From Flavobacterium sp. N502540 (GTDB lineage: Bacteria; Bacteroidota; Bacteroidia; Flavobacteriales; Flavobacteriaceae), in contig NZ_CP110012.1 of the NCBI RefSeq assembly GCF_025947365.1, positions 1,178,001 through 1,242,000 on the forward strand: 64,000 nucleotides of DNA. The letters are read 5' to 3'. The notes under the pieces are model-generated. The model was not told the origin of the DNA and made no database searches. It was given only the letters and a program-made list of their open reading frames with translations. Positions 17,020-25,767 of the stretch are shown here, one piece after another. Positions within the stretch are counted from its first letter, which is position 1, and each line of letters opens with the position of its first letter. A program made the position numbers and the translations under genes.

Positions 17020-17050
17020 GACCCGACAGGTTTTAAAAACCTGTCGGGTC
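17020..17050. terminator. CCCGACAGG palindrome, bidirectional terminator
   Basis: GACCCGACAGGTTTT (17020-17034) and AAAACCTGTCGGGTC (17036-17050) are perfect complements around one base. It lies between two convergent genes. The core recurs at 45380-45406 in the same convergent context. Confidence 0.75.
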
Positions 17051-17100
17051 TTGTCTTAAATTATCTAATTGACAAATTATCTAATTCTCTAATTATCAAA

Positions 17101-17787
17101 TTAATTCCTTCTGCTTCCGGAATAAACCGAGATATAGTACAACAAGGTTGCGATTGATCCGATAGCGGCAACAACATAGGTTCTCGCAGCCCATTTCAAC
17201 GCATCCTTAGCTCCGGCTTGCTCTTGCTGCGTCAGCATATTTTTATTTTCCAGCCAAGCCAATGCTCTGTTACTTGCATCATACTCTACCGGCAATGTAA
17301 TAATTGTAAATAAAGTTGTTGCCGCAAAAATGATAATCCCGATCAGCAATAGCCCTGGAAAGGTTCTGATCATTAAAATTCCGGCTAACAAAATCCATTG
17401 TACATAATTGGATGCAATACTTACAATCGGCACCAGTCTGGAACGCATTGTCAACCACTCATAACCAACAGCGTGCTGTACCGCATGACCACATTCGTGT
17501 GCAGCCACCGCAGCCGCAGCCGCATTACGTTCGTTGTAAACCACCTCACTTAAATTTACGGTTTTATCTGCAGGATTGTAGTGATCTGTTAACTGACCAG
17601 GTGTCGAAATAACACGAACATCTCTAATACCATTATCAGCCAGCATCTTTTCGGCGATTTCAGCACCACTCATTCCATTTCTTAATTGCAGTTTAGAATA
17701 CTGCTCAAATTTACTCTTGAGCCTTGAACTCACTATCCAGCTGAACAACATAATTGCTCCGGCAAGAATCAAATATCCACTTCCCAT
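17101..17787 (-). CDS. YugP-like membrane zinc metallopeptidase
   Basis: This 228-residue protein has an N-terminal membrane helix (residues 5-20), a soluble part with the zinc-binding HECGH at His97-His101 (AVAAHECGHAVQHA), and further membrane helices (ILLAGILMIRTFPGLLLIGI and a C-terminal one). It belongs to the putative neutral zinc metallopeptidase family (COG2738, YugP). The natural substrate is unknown, though a membrane quality-control role is plausible. It is monocistronic. Confidence 0.85.
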   Translation of the reverse strand: MGSGYLILAGAIMLFSWIVSSRLKSKFEQYSKLQLRNGMSGAEIAEKMLADNGIRDVRVISTPGQLTDHYNPADKTVNLSEVVYNERNAAAAAVAAHECGHAVQHAVGYEWLTMRSRLVPIVSIASNYVQWILLAGILMIRTFPGLLLIGIIIFAATTLFTIITLPVEYDASNRALAWLENKNMLTQQEQAGAKDALKWAARTYVVAAIGSIATLLYYISVYSGSRRN

Positions 17788-17922
17788 ATCTTTATTTTTT
17801 TTGATTGATTACTAAATTTACAGAACAAACCGCAAATTCTGAACCAAATTCAAAAAATGTCATTTTGACATTCTAGCGTCAAGGTATTCCTAAGGTAACT
17901 CTACAAAAGCTAAAAAACTTCT

Positions 17923-18519
17923 CTACAACTCCAGTTGTTTATTGACTTCTTCAAATTTCCCGATCAGATCGTTGATTTTTTCCTGTTGTTTTTTAATTTG
18001 TTTCGGACGAATGTAAAACCAGTTCACTCCTATCCAAAGCAATACCACTCCATAAATTAGCAATGCATTAACAAGCGTCATTCTCAAAGTATACTCATAC
18101 ATATACAAACCTATTCCGGCACCGAGTAAAATGAAGTACAGATTCAGAATTGTCGACTGCATAAACTGCTGTTTTTTTCGGATTAGAATCAATCGCTGCA
18201 GGTATTCCTGATTGGATTGTGTGGTATCGATATTTTTATAACCAACCAATAATCCATTATAAACACCAACATACATTATCATCGCTATAATCACCAGTAC
18301 AATTCCAATTTTGGTAGAAATAAATTCCGGCTGATAGTAATACCAGACAAAAGCAATAAATGCAGTAGTTGCCAAAAGCAAAATATTAGTAATCCACAGA
18401 TGGCGAAGGCCGGCTGCTTTAAATTCTTTCAATCTTCCCAATAAATCTTTCATATCAGGCTGACTTACGGATTGTTTTTTCCACAAATCTTTGAAATCTA
18501 TATTGTTATTTTGGTCCAT
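17923..18519 (-). CDS. Membrane protein partnered with a sigma factor (possible anti-sigma)
   Basis: This 198-residue protein has a cytoplasmic N-terminus of about 38 residues (IDFKDLWKKQSVSQPDMKDLL), four hydrophobic helices (WITNILLLATTAFIAFVWYY, IGIVLVIIAMIMYVGVYNGL, and two near the C-terminus) and a coiled basic tail. Its start overlaps the end of the sigma factor gene by 14 nt, so translation is coupled. The position and the soluble N-terminus suggest a membrane anti-sigma factor, but it shows no recognised anti-sigma domain, so this is an inference. Confidence 0.6.
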   Translation of the reverse strand: MDQNNNIDFKDLWKKQSVSQPDMKDLLGRLKEFKAAGLRHLWITNILLLATTAFIAFVWYYYQPEFISTKIGIVLVIIAMIMYVGVYNGLLVGYKNIDTTQSNQEYLQRLILIRKKQQFMQSTILNLYFILLGAGIGLYMYEYTLRMTLVNALLIYGVVLLWIGVNWFYIRPKQIKKQQEKINDLIGKFEEVNKQLEL

Positions 18520-18979
18520 TTTCCTTAAATTTTTGAGTCAGTTTTTCCTTTATCCTGTGAATTTTCACTCTTGTATTTGCTTCCGAAAGCCCCACAATTT
18601 TGGCAATTTCAGCCTGCTTTACCTCTTCAAGTTCGAGCGAAATAATAATACGTTCCGTTTCAGGCAATTCAGCAATACACTGGTACAAAAACTGGATCTG
18701 AGGTTCTAACGATTGCTGTTTCTCTTCCTGTAAATTCACCGGAAGATCTGATTTAAGAAAACGCTTTTCTTTTTCAATTTGCCGCAAACAGTTATTAGAA
18801 GCTATCCTAAAAATCCAGGTTCCTATGCCCGACTCGCTTCTAAAGGTGTCCAGTTTTTGCCAGACAATAACAAAAGTCTCCTGAGCCAGATCCTGAGCAA
18901 TATCATAATCGTTGACAAAACCCATGCAAAGTCTGAAAATTCTATCCCAATACGTTTTATAGATAACTTCAAATTCCAT
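18506..18979 (-). CDS. ECF-type RNA polymerase sigma factor
   Basis: This 157-residue protein has a sigma-70 region 2 (FRLCMGFVNDYDIAQDLAQE, TFVIVWQKLDTF, then GTWIFRIASNNCLRQ) and a region 4 helix-turn-helix (LPETERIIISLELEEVKQAE, IVGLSEANTRVKIHRIKEKL). It would direct polymerase to a small regulon. It sits between an exported alpha/beta hydrolase (5 nt upstream) and a membrane protein whose start it overlaps, so all three probably form one operon. Confidence 0.88.
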   Translation of the reverse strand: MEFEVIYKTYWDRIFRLCMGFVNDYDIAQDLAQETFVIVWQKLDTFRSESGIGTWIFRIASNNCLRQIEKEKRFLKSDLPVNLQEEKQQSLEPQIQFLYQCIAELPETERIIISLELEEVKQAEIAKIVGLSEANTRVKIHRIKEKLTQKFKENGPK

Positions 18980-18984
18980 TAGTA

Positions 18985-19830
18985 CTATTTTACGAAATTA
19001 TTCACCTGATTTAAATACCATGCTGCATCATCATACATAATAAAGTGTAACCCTTTACCGGCATATTGAAAATTAGCATTTTTTAAATTTTGATACTGTC
19101 CTTCAATAGCAGGTTTTAAATTTACAAAATAAGATTCCAGTAAAATCAATGATGGGCATTTTACTTGTGCGATTTTTTCTCTTAAATCGGTATTAGAAAA
19201 ATCGCAATACATTTCGGCAAATGTTTTTCGGTCTGATTTTACACTCCAGTCTACTATCATATCAATTTTTGAAGCATCCTGAACCAGTCTTGGCATTGTT
19301 TTTTTCTGCATGTCCAAAAACTGAGTCTCGGTCATAGCCGTCATCTGATTCACCATTGACGAGCAGTCGTTATCTTCTTTTGATTTAAAATTAGGATCCA
19401 TCAGAGCAGCCATACATGGAAGCGCGTCAACTACAACAATTTTACCAACCAATTCCGGATAATCTGCTGCCAAAGCCAGTGCAAATCCTCCGCCCATACT
19501 GTGACCAATTACGATTGGCTTTTCGATTTTATTTGTTTTGATGAAGTCTGCAATTTCAGCTTCCCAATTTTTGAAGCTTGCATTCGGCTGTGGTTTCACT
19601 CCGGCAAAACCTGCCATGGTAAGTGTATAACAAGTGTGATCTTTTTCTAAATTGGCTCTGGTATCCTTCCACACATCTCCGGAAGAGGCAAATCCGGGAA
19701 TAAATACTACGGCTTGTTTTCCTTTTCCGGTTTTAAGAACTTCGAACGGATACGATTTTGTTTGTGCAAATACATTTAAACATACTGCTGAAAATAATAA
19801 GGCGATAACTAAGATGATATACTTTTTCAT
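18985..19830 (-). CDS. Exported alpha/beta hydrolase
   Basis: This 281-residue protein has a signal peptide (residues 1-22; LLFSAVCLNVFAQ). The fold is a typical alpha/beta hydrolase: oxyanion strand VFIPGFASSGDVW, nucleophile elbow GHSMGGGFAL with the catalytic Ser near residue 110, and a late His in GKGLHFIMYDD. The substrate is unknown, with esterase or lactonase activity likely. It is the first gene of a probable operon with the sigma factor and the membrane protein, an odd partner for a sigma factor. Confidence 0.85.
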   Translation of the reverse strand: MKKYIILVIALLFSAVCLNVFAQTKSYPFEVLKTGKGKQAVVFIPGFASSGDVWKDTRANLEKDHTCYTLTMAGFAGVKPQPNASFKNWEAEIADFIKTNKIEKPIVIGHSMGGGFALALAADYPELVGKIVVVDALPCMAALMDPNFKSKEDNDCSSMVNQMTAMTETQFLDMQKKTMPRLVQDASKIDMIVDWSVKSDRKTFAEMYCDFSNTDLREKIAQVKCPSLILLESYFVNLKPAIEGQYQNLKNANFQYAGKGLHFIMYDDAAWYLNQVNNFVK

Positions 19831-20485
19831 TTTTAATAGATTTAAGTTGTTAAATGGTTTATTAGTTAAATTCGCCTTTTGGATACGAGATGTTTTAAAA
19901 TGTTACAAATTATTTTAAAAAAAACAATTTTCAACCTCAAAAACCCAGATCCCAATCTCCACCTATAAGCCCGAATCCTCAGTTTTCACAAGGGTTCAGA
20001 CACTTCAAAAAATTAATTATTTTTTTTCATAAAAAATATCTTTTCACACGACAATATCAATTCCGGTCAATACAAAAAACTACAAAACGAGGCTCTCTCA
20101 AATATTTATATTCCGCTCCGCCGGAGCTTCTTGAAACCGTAAAATTACATTTGCTATAAATATTTTGCTCCGCTGGAGCTGTTTCAAAAAAAACTCACCT
20201 CTAGCTTTTCATCCTTACGACGAAGGATACTCGAGCGATAGCGACTGACGAAGTAAATCACACAAGAAACTCCGCAAACCAAGTCGACAATCTTTGTCGA
20301 TTAACTAGTGTGATTTCTCCCGTTGGTCGAAATGACAAAAAAATCCCAAATCCCAACAAAAAATGAAATTTGAAATTTCTATATTCAAAATTTGTATAAT
20401 TCCTGGCTGAAAAATAAGTGCAAAAAAAATTCCAAACCCCAATCGTAAAATTGGAATTTGGAATTTATAGTATTGAAAAATTTAT
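19831..20485. other. 655-bp intergenic region with REP-like hairpins
   Basis: I see no gene here. It holds two short perfect hairpins of one design (GCTCCGCCGGAGC at 20115-20127 and GCTCCGCTGGAGC at 20167-20179). A GACTTCG/GTCGA-type repeat block lies at about 20205-20340, with AAATCACAC pairing with GTGTGATTT. Two CCAAATTCC-type inverted repeats follow, of which the one at 20422-20467 is the likely leuS terminator. Confidence 0.7.
20422..20467 (-). terminator. leuS terminator (CCAAATTCCAA-type)
   Basis: On the minus strand AAATTCCAAATTCCAAT pairs with ATTGGGGTTTGGAATTT, followed by a T run (TTTTTTTG). It begins 19 nt after the leuS stop and shares its words with the hemD and antiporter terminators. 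Confidence 0.75.
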
Positions 20486-23401
20486 TTATCCTACAAGATT
20501 GATAATCTTACCAGGAACAATAATCACTTTATTTGGTGTTTTCCCATCTAATTGACGTAAAGTTCTTTCGTCTTTCATGACAATTTCTTCAATTTGCTCT
20601 TTGGTTAAATCCAAAGGCAATTCGATGGTGAAACGCATTTTTCCGTTGAAAGAAACCGGATATTCTTTATTGGTCTCTATTAAATGTTTGGGTTCGAAAA
20701 CAGGGAAATCAACTGCCGCGATTGATTCTTTATTTCCTAATTGCAGCCATAATTCCTCTGCAATATGTGGTGCATAAGGAGAAACTAAAATTGCTAGCGG
20801 TTCTAAAATGGCTCTTGAATGGCAATTTTGAGCAGACAATTCATTTACACAAATCATAAACTGAGAAACAGAGGTATTGAAAGAAAAACTCTCGATGTCA
20901 TCTGCTACTTTTTTAATGGTTTTATGCAATGATTTTAAATTGTCTTTTGTTGGTTCGTCGTTGTTTACGATTAAACCATTATCATCAAAGTACAATCTCC
21001 ATAACTTTTTAAGAAAACCAAATACTCCCGAAATACCAGCCGTATTCCAAGGTTTTGCCTGCTCTAATGGGCCTAAAAACATTTCATACAAACGCAGGGT
21101 ATCGGCTCCGTATTCGTTACAAATATCATCCGGAGTTACTACATTGTAATATGATTTCGACATTTTCTCGACTTCACGTCCGACGATATATTTTCCGTTT
21201 TCGTCAAAAACAAATTCTGCCGTATTGAAATCTTCTCTCCAGTTTTTAAATCTTTCTACATCCAATTCATCTGAAGAATTTACAAAATTAACATCCACAC
21301 GAAGCGGTTGTACATTCTGATCTCCAATTTTATTCTTAGACACAAAAGTGTTCGTTCCTTCTAATCTATAAACATAAGCTGTCGTCCCCAAAATCATTCC
21401 CTGATTGATCAGTTTTTTGAATGGTTCTTCGGTTGGCGCAAAACCTTTGTCTTTTAAAAATTTGTTCCAGAAACGGGAATACAATAAGTGTCCGGTTGCG
21501 TGCTCGCTTCCTCCAATATACAAATCAACACTTTCCCAGTACGCTAATGCTTCTTTGCCTGCAAACTCGGTTTCATTGTGTGCATCCATATAACGCATCC
21601 AGTACCAGGAACTTCCTGCCCAACCCGGCATAGTATTCAATTCTAAAGGAAAAATCGTTGCATGATCTACTAAATCGGTATTGACAACTTTATTATTTGT
21701 GGTGTCCCAAGCCCAAACTGCTGCATTTCCCAATGGAGGCAAACCATCTTCGGTTGGTAAATATTTCTCTACTTCAGGTAAAATAATCGGTAAATGCTGT
21801 GCATCAATCATTTTTGGAAGACCATTCACATAATAAACCGGGAATGGCTCACCCCAATATCGTTGACGGGAGAAAACCGCATCACGCAAACGGTAATTGG
21901 TTTTTCCAATTCCCTGCCCTAATTTTTCTAAGGCCGTAATAGCGGCCTGAGTAGCTTCTTTATAATTTAATCCGTTTAGGAAATCAGAATTTGCGATCTC
22001 CACATTGTCTTTCGAACCATAAGCGGCCTCAGAAATATCAACGTTGGCAAAAATATTTTTGATTTCCTGCATTCCGTTCTGACCTTTAAAGAAATTTGCA
22101 AAAGCATAATCTCTCTCATCTCCGCAAGGAACTGCCATCACTGCACCTGTTCCGTATCCGGCCAAAACATAGTCCCCAATCCAAACCGGAATTGGTTCTT
22201 TCGTAAATGGATGCTCTGCATAAGCTCCTGTAAATACTCCCGAAATGGTTTTTACATCAGCCATACGCTCGCGCTCGGAACGTTTTGCTGTTTTTTCGAT
22301 ATACGCTTCAACTGCCTCTTTTTGTTCCGGAGTTGTAATTTTAGCCACCAAATCATGTTCCGGTGCCAAAGTCATAAAAGTCACTCCAAAGATGGTATCA
22401 GGGCGGGTTGTAAATACTTCAATAAAATTTGTTTCAGGTTTCACGTTTAAAGTTTCATCACTTTGCGCATCAATCTGAGACTTGAAACCTAAAACTTGAA
22501 ACTTTACTAACGCTCCAACTGATTTTCCAATCCAGTTTCTTTGTGATTCTTTAATAGACTCGCTCCAGTCGATTTCATTTAAACCTTGAAGCAAGCGCTC
22601 TGCATAAGCTGAAATACGCATACTCCATTGGGTCATTTTTTTACGAATTACCGGAAATCCTCCACGTTCTGAAACACCGTTTACGATTTCATCATTAGCC
22701 AAAACCGTTCCTAAACCGGGACACCAGTTTACTTCTGTTTCTGCCAAATAAGTCAATCTGTACTGCAAAAGGATTTTCTCCTGCTGGTCAGACGATAAAG
22801 CATTCCACTCCTCAGCTGAGAAAGTTCCGATGTTATCATCCGAAACTGCATTTACAGTTGCATTTCCTTCTTTTTCAAAAAGAGCAATTAAAGTTGCTAT
22901 ATCTTCTGCTTGGTCAGTATTCTTGTTGTACCATGAATTAAACAACTGGATAAAAATCCATTGTGTATGTTTATAATAGTCCGGATTTGAAGTTCGCACT
23001 TCACGGCTCCAGTCAAATGAAAATCCAATTTTATCCAACTGTTTTCTATATCCTGCTATTTGTTTTCCTTCTTTATCTACTCCACCATCAATATTGACAC
23101 GTGTAGTATCTTCCGGACGCTGTCCGGTTTGAATCGCATACTGTTCTGCCGGCAATCCAAAACTGTCGTACCCCATTGGATGCAAGACATTGAAACCCTG
23201 ATGCCTTTTGAAACGAGAATAAACATCTGAAGCAATATAACCCAGCGGATGTCCTACGTGTAATCCTGCCCCGGATGGGTAAGGAAACATGTCCAACACA
23301 TAATGTTTGGGTTTTTCAGAATTATTCTTTGCGGCAAAAGTTTGATTCTCGGCCCAATATTTTTGCCATTTGGCTTCTATTTCGTTTGGATTGTATTTCA
23401 T
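20486..23401 (-). CDS. leuS: Leucyl-tRNA synthetase
   Basis: This 971-residue class I synthetase charges tRNA-Leu and edits mischarged products. The HIGH motif is GLHVGHPLGY near residue 45, the editing (CP1) domain includes TTRPDTIFGVTFMTLAPEHD, and the KMSKS loop is VEKMSKSYYN. It is longer than the usual 860-880 residues. One cause is residues about 299-324 (QVLGFKSQIDAQSD and following), encoded by a copy of a dispersed inverted repeat (22431-22505). Acidic insertions near 165-200 and 690-740 also contribute. The start at 23401 is supported by a perfect -7 box at 23465-23472. Confidence 0.97.
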   Translation of the reverse strand: MKYNPNEIEAKWQKYWAENQTFAAKNNSEKPKHYVLDMFPYPSGAGLHVGHPLGYIASDVYSRFKRHQGFNVLHPMGYDSFGLPAEQYAIQTGQRPEDTTRVNIDGGVDKEGKQIAGYRKQLDKIGFSFDWSREVRTSNPDYYKHTQWIFIQLFNSWYNKNTDQAEDIATLIALFEKEGNATVNAVSDDNIGTFSAEEWNALSSDQQEKILLQYRLTYLAETEVNWCPGLGTVLANDEIVNGVSERGGFPVIRKKMTQWSMRISAYAERLLQGLNEIDWSESIKESQRNWIGKSVGALVKFQVLGFKSQIDAQSDETLNVKPETNFIEVFTTRPDTIFGVTFMTLAPEHDLVAKITTPEQKEAVEAYIEKTAKRSERERMADVKTISGVFTGAYAEHPFTKEPIPVWIGDYVLAGYGTGAVMAVPCGDERDYAFANFFKGQNGMQEIKNIFANVDISEAAYGSKDNVEIANSDFLNGLNYKEATQAAITALEKLGQGIGKTNYRLRDAVFSRQRYWGEPFPVYYVNGLPKMIDAQHLPIILPEVEKYLPTEDGLPPLGNAAVWAWDTTNNKVVNTDLVDHATIFPLELNTMPGWAGSSWYWMRYMDAHNETEFAGKEALAYWESVDLYIGGSEHATGHLLYSRFWNKFLKDKGFAPTEEPFKKLINQGMILGTTAYVYRLEGTNTFVSKNKIGDQNVQPLRVDVNFVNSSDELDVERFKNWREDFNTAEFVFDENGKYIVGREVEKMSKSYYNVVTPDDICNEYGADTLRLYEMFLGPLEQAKPWNTAGISGVFGFLKKLWRLYFDDNGLIVNNDEPTKDNLKSLHKTIKKVADDIESFSFNTSVSQFMICVNELSAQNCHSRAILEPLAILVSPYAPHIAEELWLQLGNKESIAAVDFPVFEPKHLIETNKEYPVSFNGKMRFTIELPLDLTKEQIEEIVMKDERTLRQLDGKTPNKVIIVPGKIINLVG
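22431..22505 (-). repeat. Dispersed inverted-repeat element inside leuS
   Basis: Bases 22480-22505 match 43781-43806 in the asnS-rpoN intergenic region at 25 of 26 positions. The left arm GTTTCAGGTTTCA (22431-22443) is its near complement. It is in frame, free of stops, and lies at the start of the editing domain. Confidence 0.65.
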
Positions 23402-23464
23402 TTCTAAGTGACTAAGATTCTAAGTTACTAAGGTTCTAAGCTTTTCACTAAATTAATTAAGCCG

Positions 23465-23472
23465 CAAATTTA
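23465..23472 (-). promoter_or_regulatory. -7 promoter box of leuS
   Basis: TAAATTTG on the minus strand is a perfect consensus match, 64 nt before the ATG. Confidence 0.6.
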
Positions 23473-23656
23473 CATTTATTACAGATTGTAACAAAAGTAT
23501 TTTAATACATAAAAATAAATTACAAATTCTTCATTTTTATCAAGATAAAATACAAGTCTAAAATTGCTTATATTGTACGAAAGTTAAAACTTTGGCCGTT
23601 ATTAACTTCATATAAAGAAATTCTTTATTATTTTTACCCCATAATTTAAGCAAACT

Positions 23657-24532
23657 ATGAGTTCTAACTTTGATAAATTTCAAAAGCGCAGGTTAATTTC
23701 CTCTTATTTTTCGGTTGTATTAAGTGTATTTCTGGTTTTATTCCTACTAGGAGTACTGGGATTATTCATTATCAATTCTAAAAAACTGGCTAATGATTTT
23801 AAAGAAAAAATTGCCATGACGGTTTTCTTTAAAAACGAGGCTAATGACAGCGTGATAAAAGCTTTCAATACTGAACTAAAAAGAGCGCCTTTTGCCAGAT
23901 CATTCGTTTATGTAACAAAAGAAAAAGCGGCAAAAGAACACACTGACATTATCGGAGAAGATTTTCTGACTTTCTTAGGTGAAAACCCTTTATTGAATTC
24001 GTACGACATTCACTTAAAAGCGGATTATGTTGAAAGAGACAGCATCCTGAAAATAGAAAGCAAACTACGTCAAAATACCATGATTGAAGATATTGTTTAT
24101 GATAAACAATTGGTTAATCTGGTAAATGACAATATCAAAAAAGTAAGTATGTGGATTTTGATTATCAGCGGTTTCCTTGCGGTTATTGCTGTTCTACTAA
24201 TCAACAGTTCGTTACGTTTATCTATTCATTCGAATCGTTTTATCATCAAAACGATGCAAATGGTTGGTGCAACAAAATCGTTTATCCGTAAGCCATTTGT
24301 AATGCGCAGTGTAAAATTAGGAATGTTAGGTGCCGGTCTGGCTATTATTGCCCTTATCGGACTTTTGTTCTATGTCGAAACTAATTTCCCGGGCTTGGGC
24401 ATTTTAGAAGATAAAGCCTTAATTGGACTGGTATTGTTAGCCGTATTCGGATTAGGAGTTTTGATTACCTGGGTAAGTACTCACTTTGCCACACAACGTT
24501 TCCTAAATTTAAGAACTGACGATCTTTATTAA
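23657..24532 (+). CDS. ftsX: Cell-division ABC permease FtsX
   Basis: This 291-residue protein has the FtsX layout: an N-terminal helix (SVVLSVFLVLFLLGVLGLFI), a periplasmic domain of about 130 residues (IAMTVFFKNEAND to IEDIVYDKQLVNLVNDN), and three C-terminal helices with the conserved cytoplasmic MQMVGATKSFIRKPF. With the ATPase FtsE (not in the window) it transmits conformational change to peptidoglycan hydrolases at the septum. It starts the flavobacterial cluster ftsX-DUF3098-uppP-truB. Confidence 0.93.
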   Translation: MSSNFDKFQKRRLISSYFSVVLSVFLVLFLLGVLGLFIINSKKLANDFKEKIAMTVFFKNEANDSVIKAFNTELKRAPFARSFVYVTKEKAAKEHTDIIGEDFLTFLGENPLLNSYDIHLKADYVERDSILKIESKLRQNTMIEDIVYDKQLVNLVNDNIKKVSMWILIISGFLAVIAVLLINSSLRLSIHSNRFIIKTMQMVGATKSFIRKPFVMRSVKLGMLGAGLAIIALIGLLFYVETNFPGLGILEDKALIGLVLLAVFGLGVLITWVSTHFATQRFLNLRTDDLY

Positions 24533-24613
24533 TTTTAGATTGCAGATTATAGATTTTAGATTGCAGATTTTTAAAAAGCCTTTCGCTACACGCGAAGGCA
24601 CAAAAGAAATAAA

Positions 24614-24865
24614 ATGAAAAACAACAATAAAGAAGAACAGACATCAAAACAAGAATTCCTTTTTGACGGAATTAACTATAAAATTCTATTAATCGGAATT
24701 GGAGTTATTGCCTTAGGTTTTATCCTAATGTCTGGCGGAGGAAGCAATGATCCAAATGTTTTTAATGAAGATGTGTTTAATTTCAGACGTATTCGTTTGG
24801 CTCCAACCACGGTTTTAATCGGTTTTGGAATCACGATTTATTCTATTTTCAAAAAATCCAAATAG
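24614..24865 (+). CDS. DUF3098 small membrane protein
   Basis: This 83-residue protein has a charged start (KNNNKEEQTSKQEFLFDGIN), two membrane helices (ILLIGIGVIALGFILMSGGG and PTTVLIGFGITIYSIF) and a Lys tail. The two helices with GGGSNDPNVFNEDVFNFRRI between them define DUF3098. Its function is unknown, but its fixed place between ftsX and uppP suggests an envelope role. A small hairpin (GCCTTTCGC/GCGAAGGC) lies just before its start. Confidence 0.85.
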   Translation: MKNNNKEEQTSKQEFLFDGINYKILLIGIGVIALGFILMSGGGSNDPNVFNEDVFNFRRIRLAPTTVLIGFGITIYSIFKKSK

Positions 24866-24871
24866 ACTTTA

Positions 24872-24951
24872 TTTAGACTCCTTAGACTTCTTAGCTCTTT
24901 AGATTATTCAGATAATCTTTTATAAAATCTAAGAAGTCTAAGGAGTCTAAA
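24872..24951. repeat. Perfect 23-bp inverted repeat between DUF3098 and uppP
   Basis: Bases 24872-24894 (starting TTTAGACTCCTTAGACTT) are the exact complement of 24929-24951, with a 34-nt loop. There is no T-tail, so a terminator is uncertain. A very stable stem would form between two genes thought to be co-transcribed. Confidence 0.75.
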
Positions 24952-24969
24952 ATCTAACAATCTTATTAA

Positions 24970-25767
24970 ATGAATACATTACAAGCTATCGTTCTTGCTA
25001 TTATTGAAGGTATCACTGAATTTCTGCCTGTTTCTTCAACTGGTCACATGATTATTGCCTCTTCCTTTTTCGGAATTGCTCATGAAGATTTCACTAAACT
25101 TTTCACCATTGTCATTCAGCTTGGCGCGATACTTTCGGTAGTGGTTTTGTATTTCAAACGATTCTTTCAAACACTTGATTTTTATTTTAAACTTTTAGTT
25201 GCCTTTGTTCCGGCTGTCGTATTAGGTTTATTGCTAAGTGATTTTATCGATGGCTTATTAGAAAATCCTGTTACAGTTGCTATTTCTCTTTTGATAGGAG
25301 GTTTAATTTTACTAAAAGTTGACGAATGGTTCAACCATCCAAATACAACTGAAAGCTCTTCTGAAATCACCTATTTACAAGCTTTTAAAATTGGTTTATT
25401 CCAGTGTATTGCTATGATTCCGGGAGTTTCAAGAAGCGGGGCCAGTATTGTAGGCGGAATGTCTCAAAAATTATCCCGTACCACAGCAGCAGAATTCTCT
25501 TTCTTTTTGGCCGTTCCAACCATGTTGGGTGCGACAGTAAAAAAATGTTATGATTATTACAAAGCGGGATTCGAACTGTCTCACGATCAGATTAACATAC
25601 TGATAATTGGAAATGTCGTTGCTTTTATTGTAGCGCTTCTGGCAATCAAATCCTTTATTGGATTTTTGACTAAAAACGGGTTTAAGGTTTTTGGTTACTA
25701 TAGAATCATTGCAGGAATCATTCTGTTGCTGATTCACTTTTTCATTCATCCTCTTACGATTATATAA
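24970..25767 (+). CDS. uppP: Undecaprenyl-diphosphatase
   Basis: This 265-residue membrane enzyme recycles the lipid carrier undecaprenyl pyrophosphate for peptidoglycan synthesis (BacA/UppP family). It has the catalytic motif [14 protein letters not shown] near residue 15 and [13 protein letters not shown] near residue 155, with about eight membrane helices. Its stop overlaps the truB start by one base (TAATG), so the two are translationally coupled. Confidence 0.96.
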   Translation: MNTLQAIVLAIIEGITEFLPVSSTGHMIIASSFFGIAHEDFTKLFTIVIQLGAILSVVVLYFKRFFQTLDFYFKLLVAFVPAVVLGLLLSDFIDGLLENPVTVAISLLIGGLILLKVDEWFNHPNTTESSSEITYLQAFKIGLFQCIAMIPGVSRSGASIVGGMSQKLSRTTAAEFSFFLAVPTMLGATVKKCYDYYKAGFELSHDQINILIIGNVVAFIVALLAIKSFIGFLTKNGFKVFGYYRIIAGIILLLIHFFIHPLTII

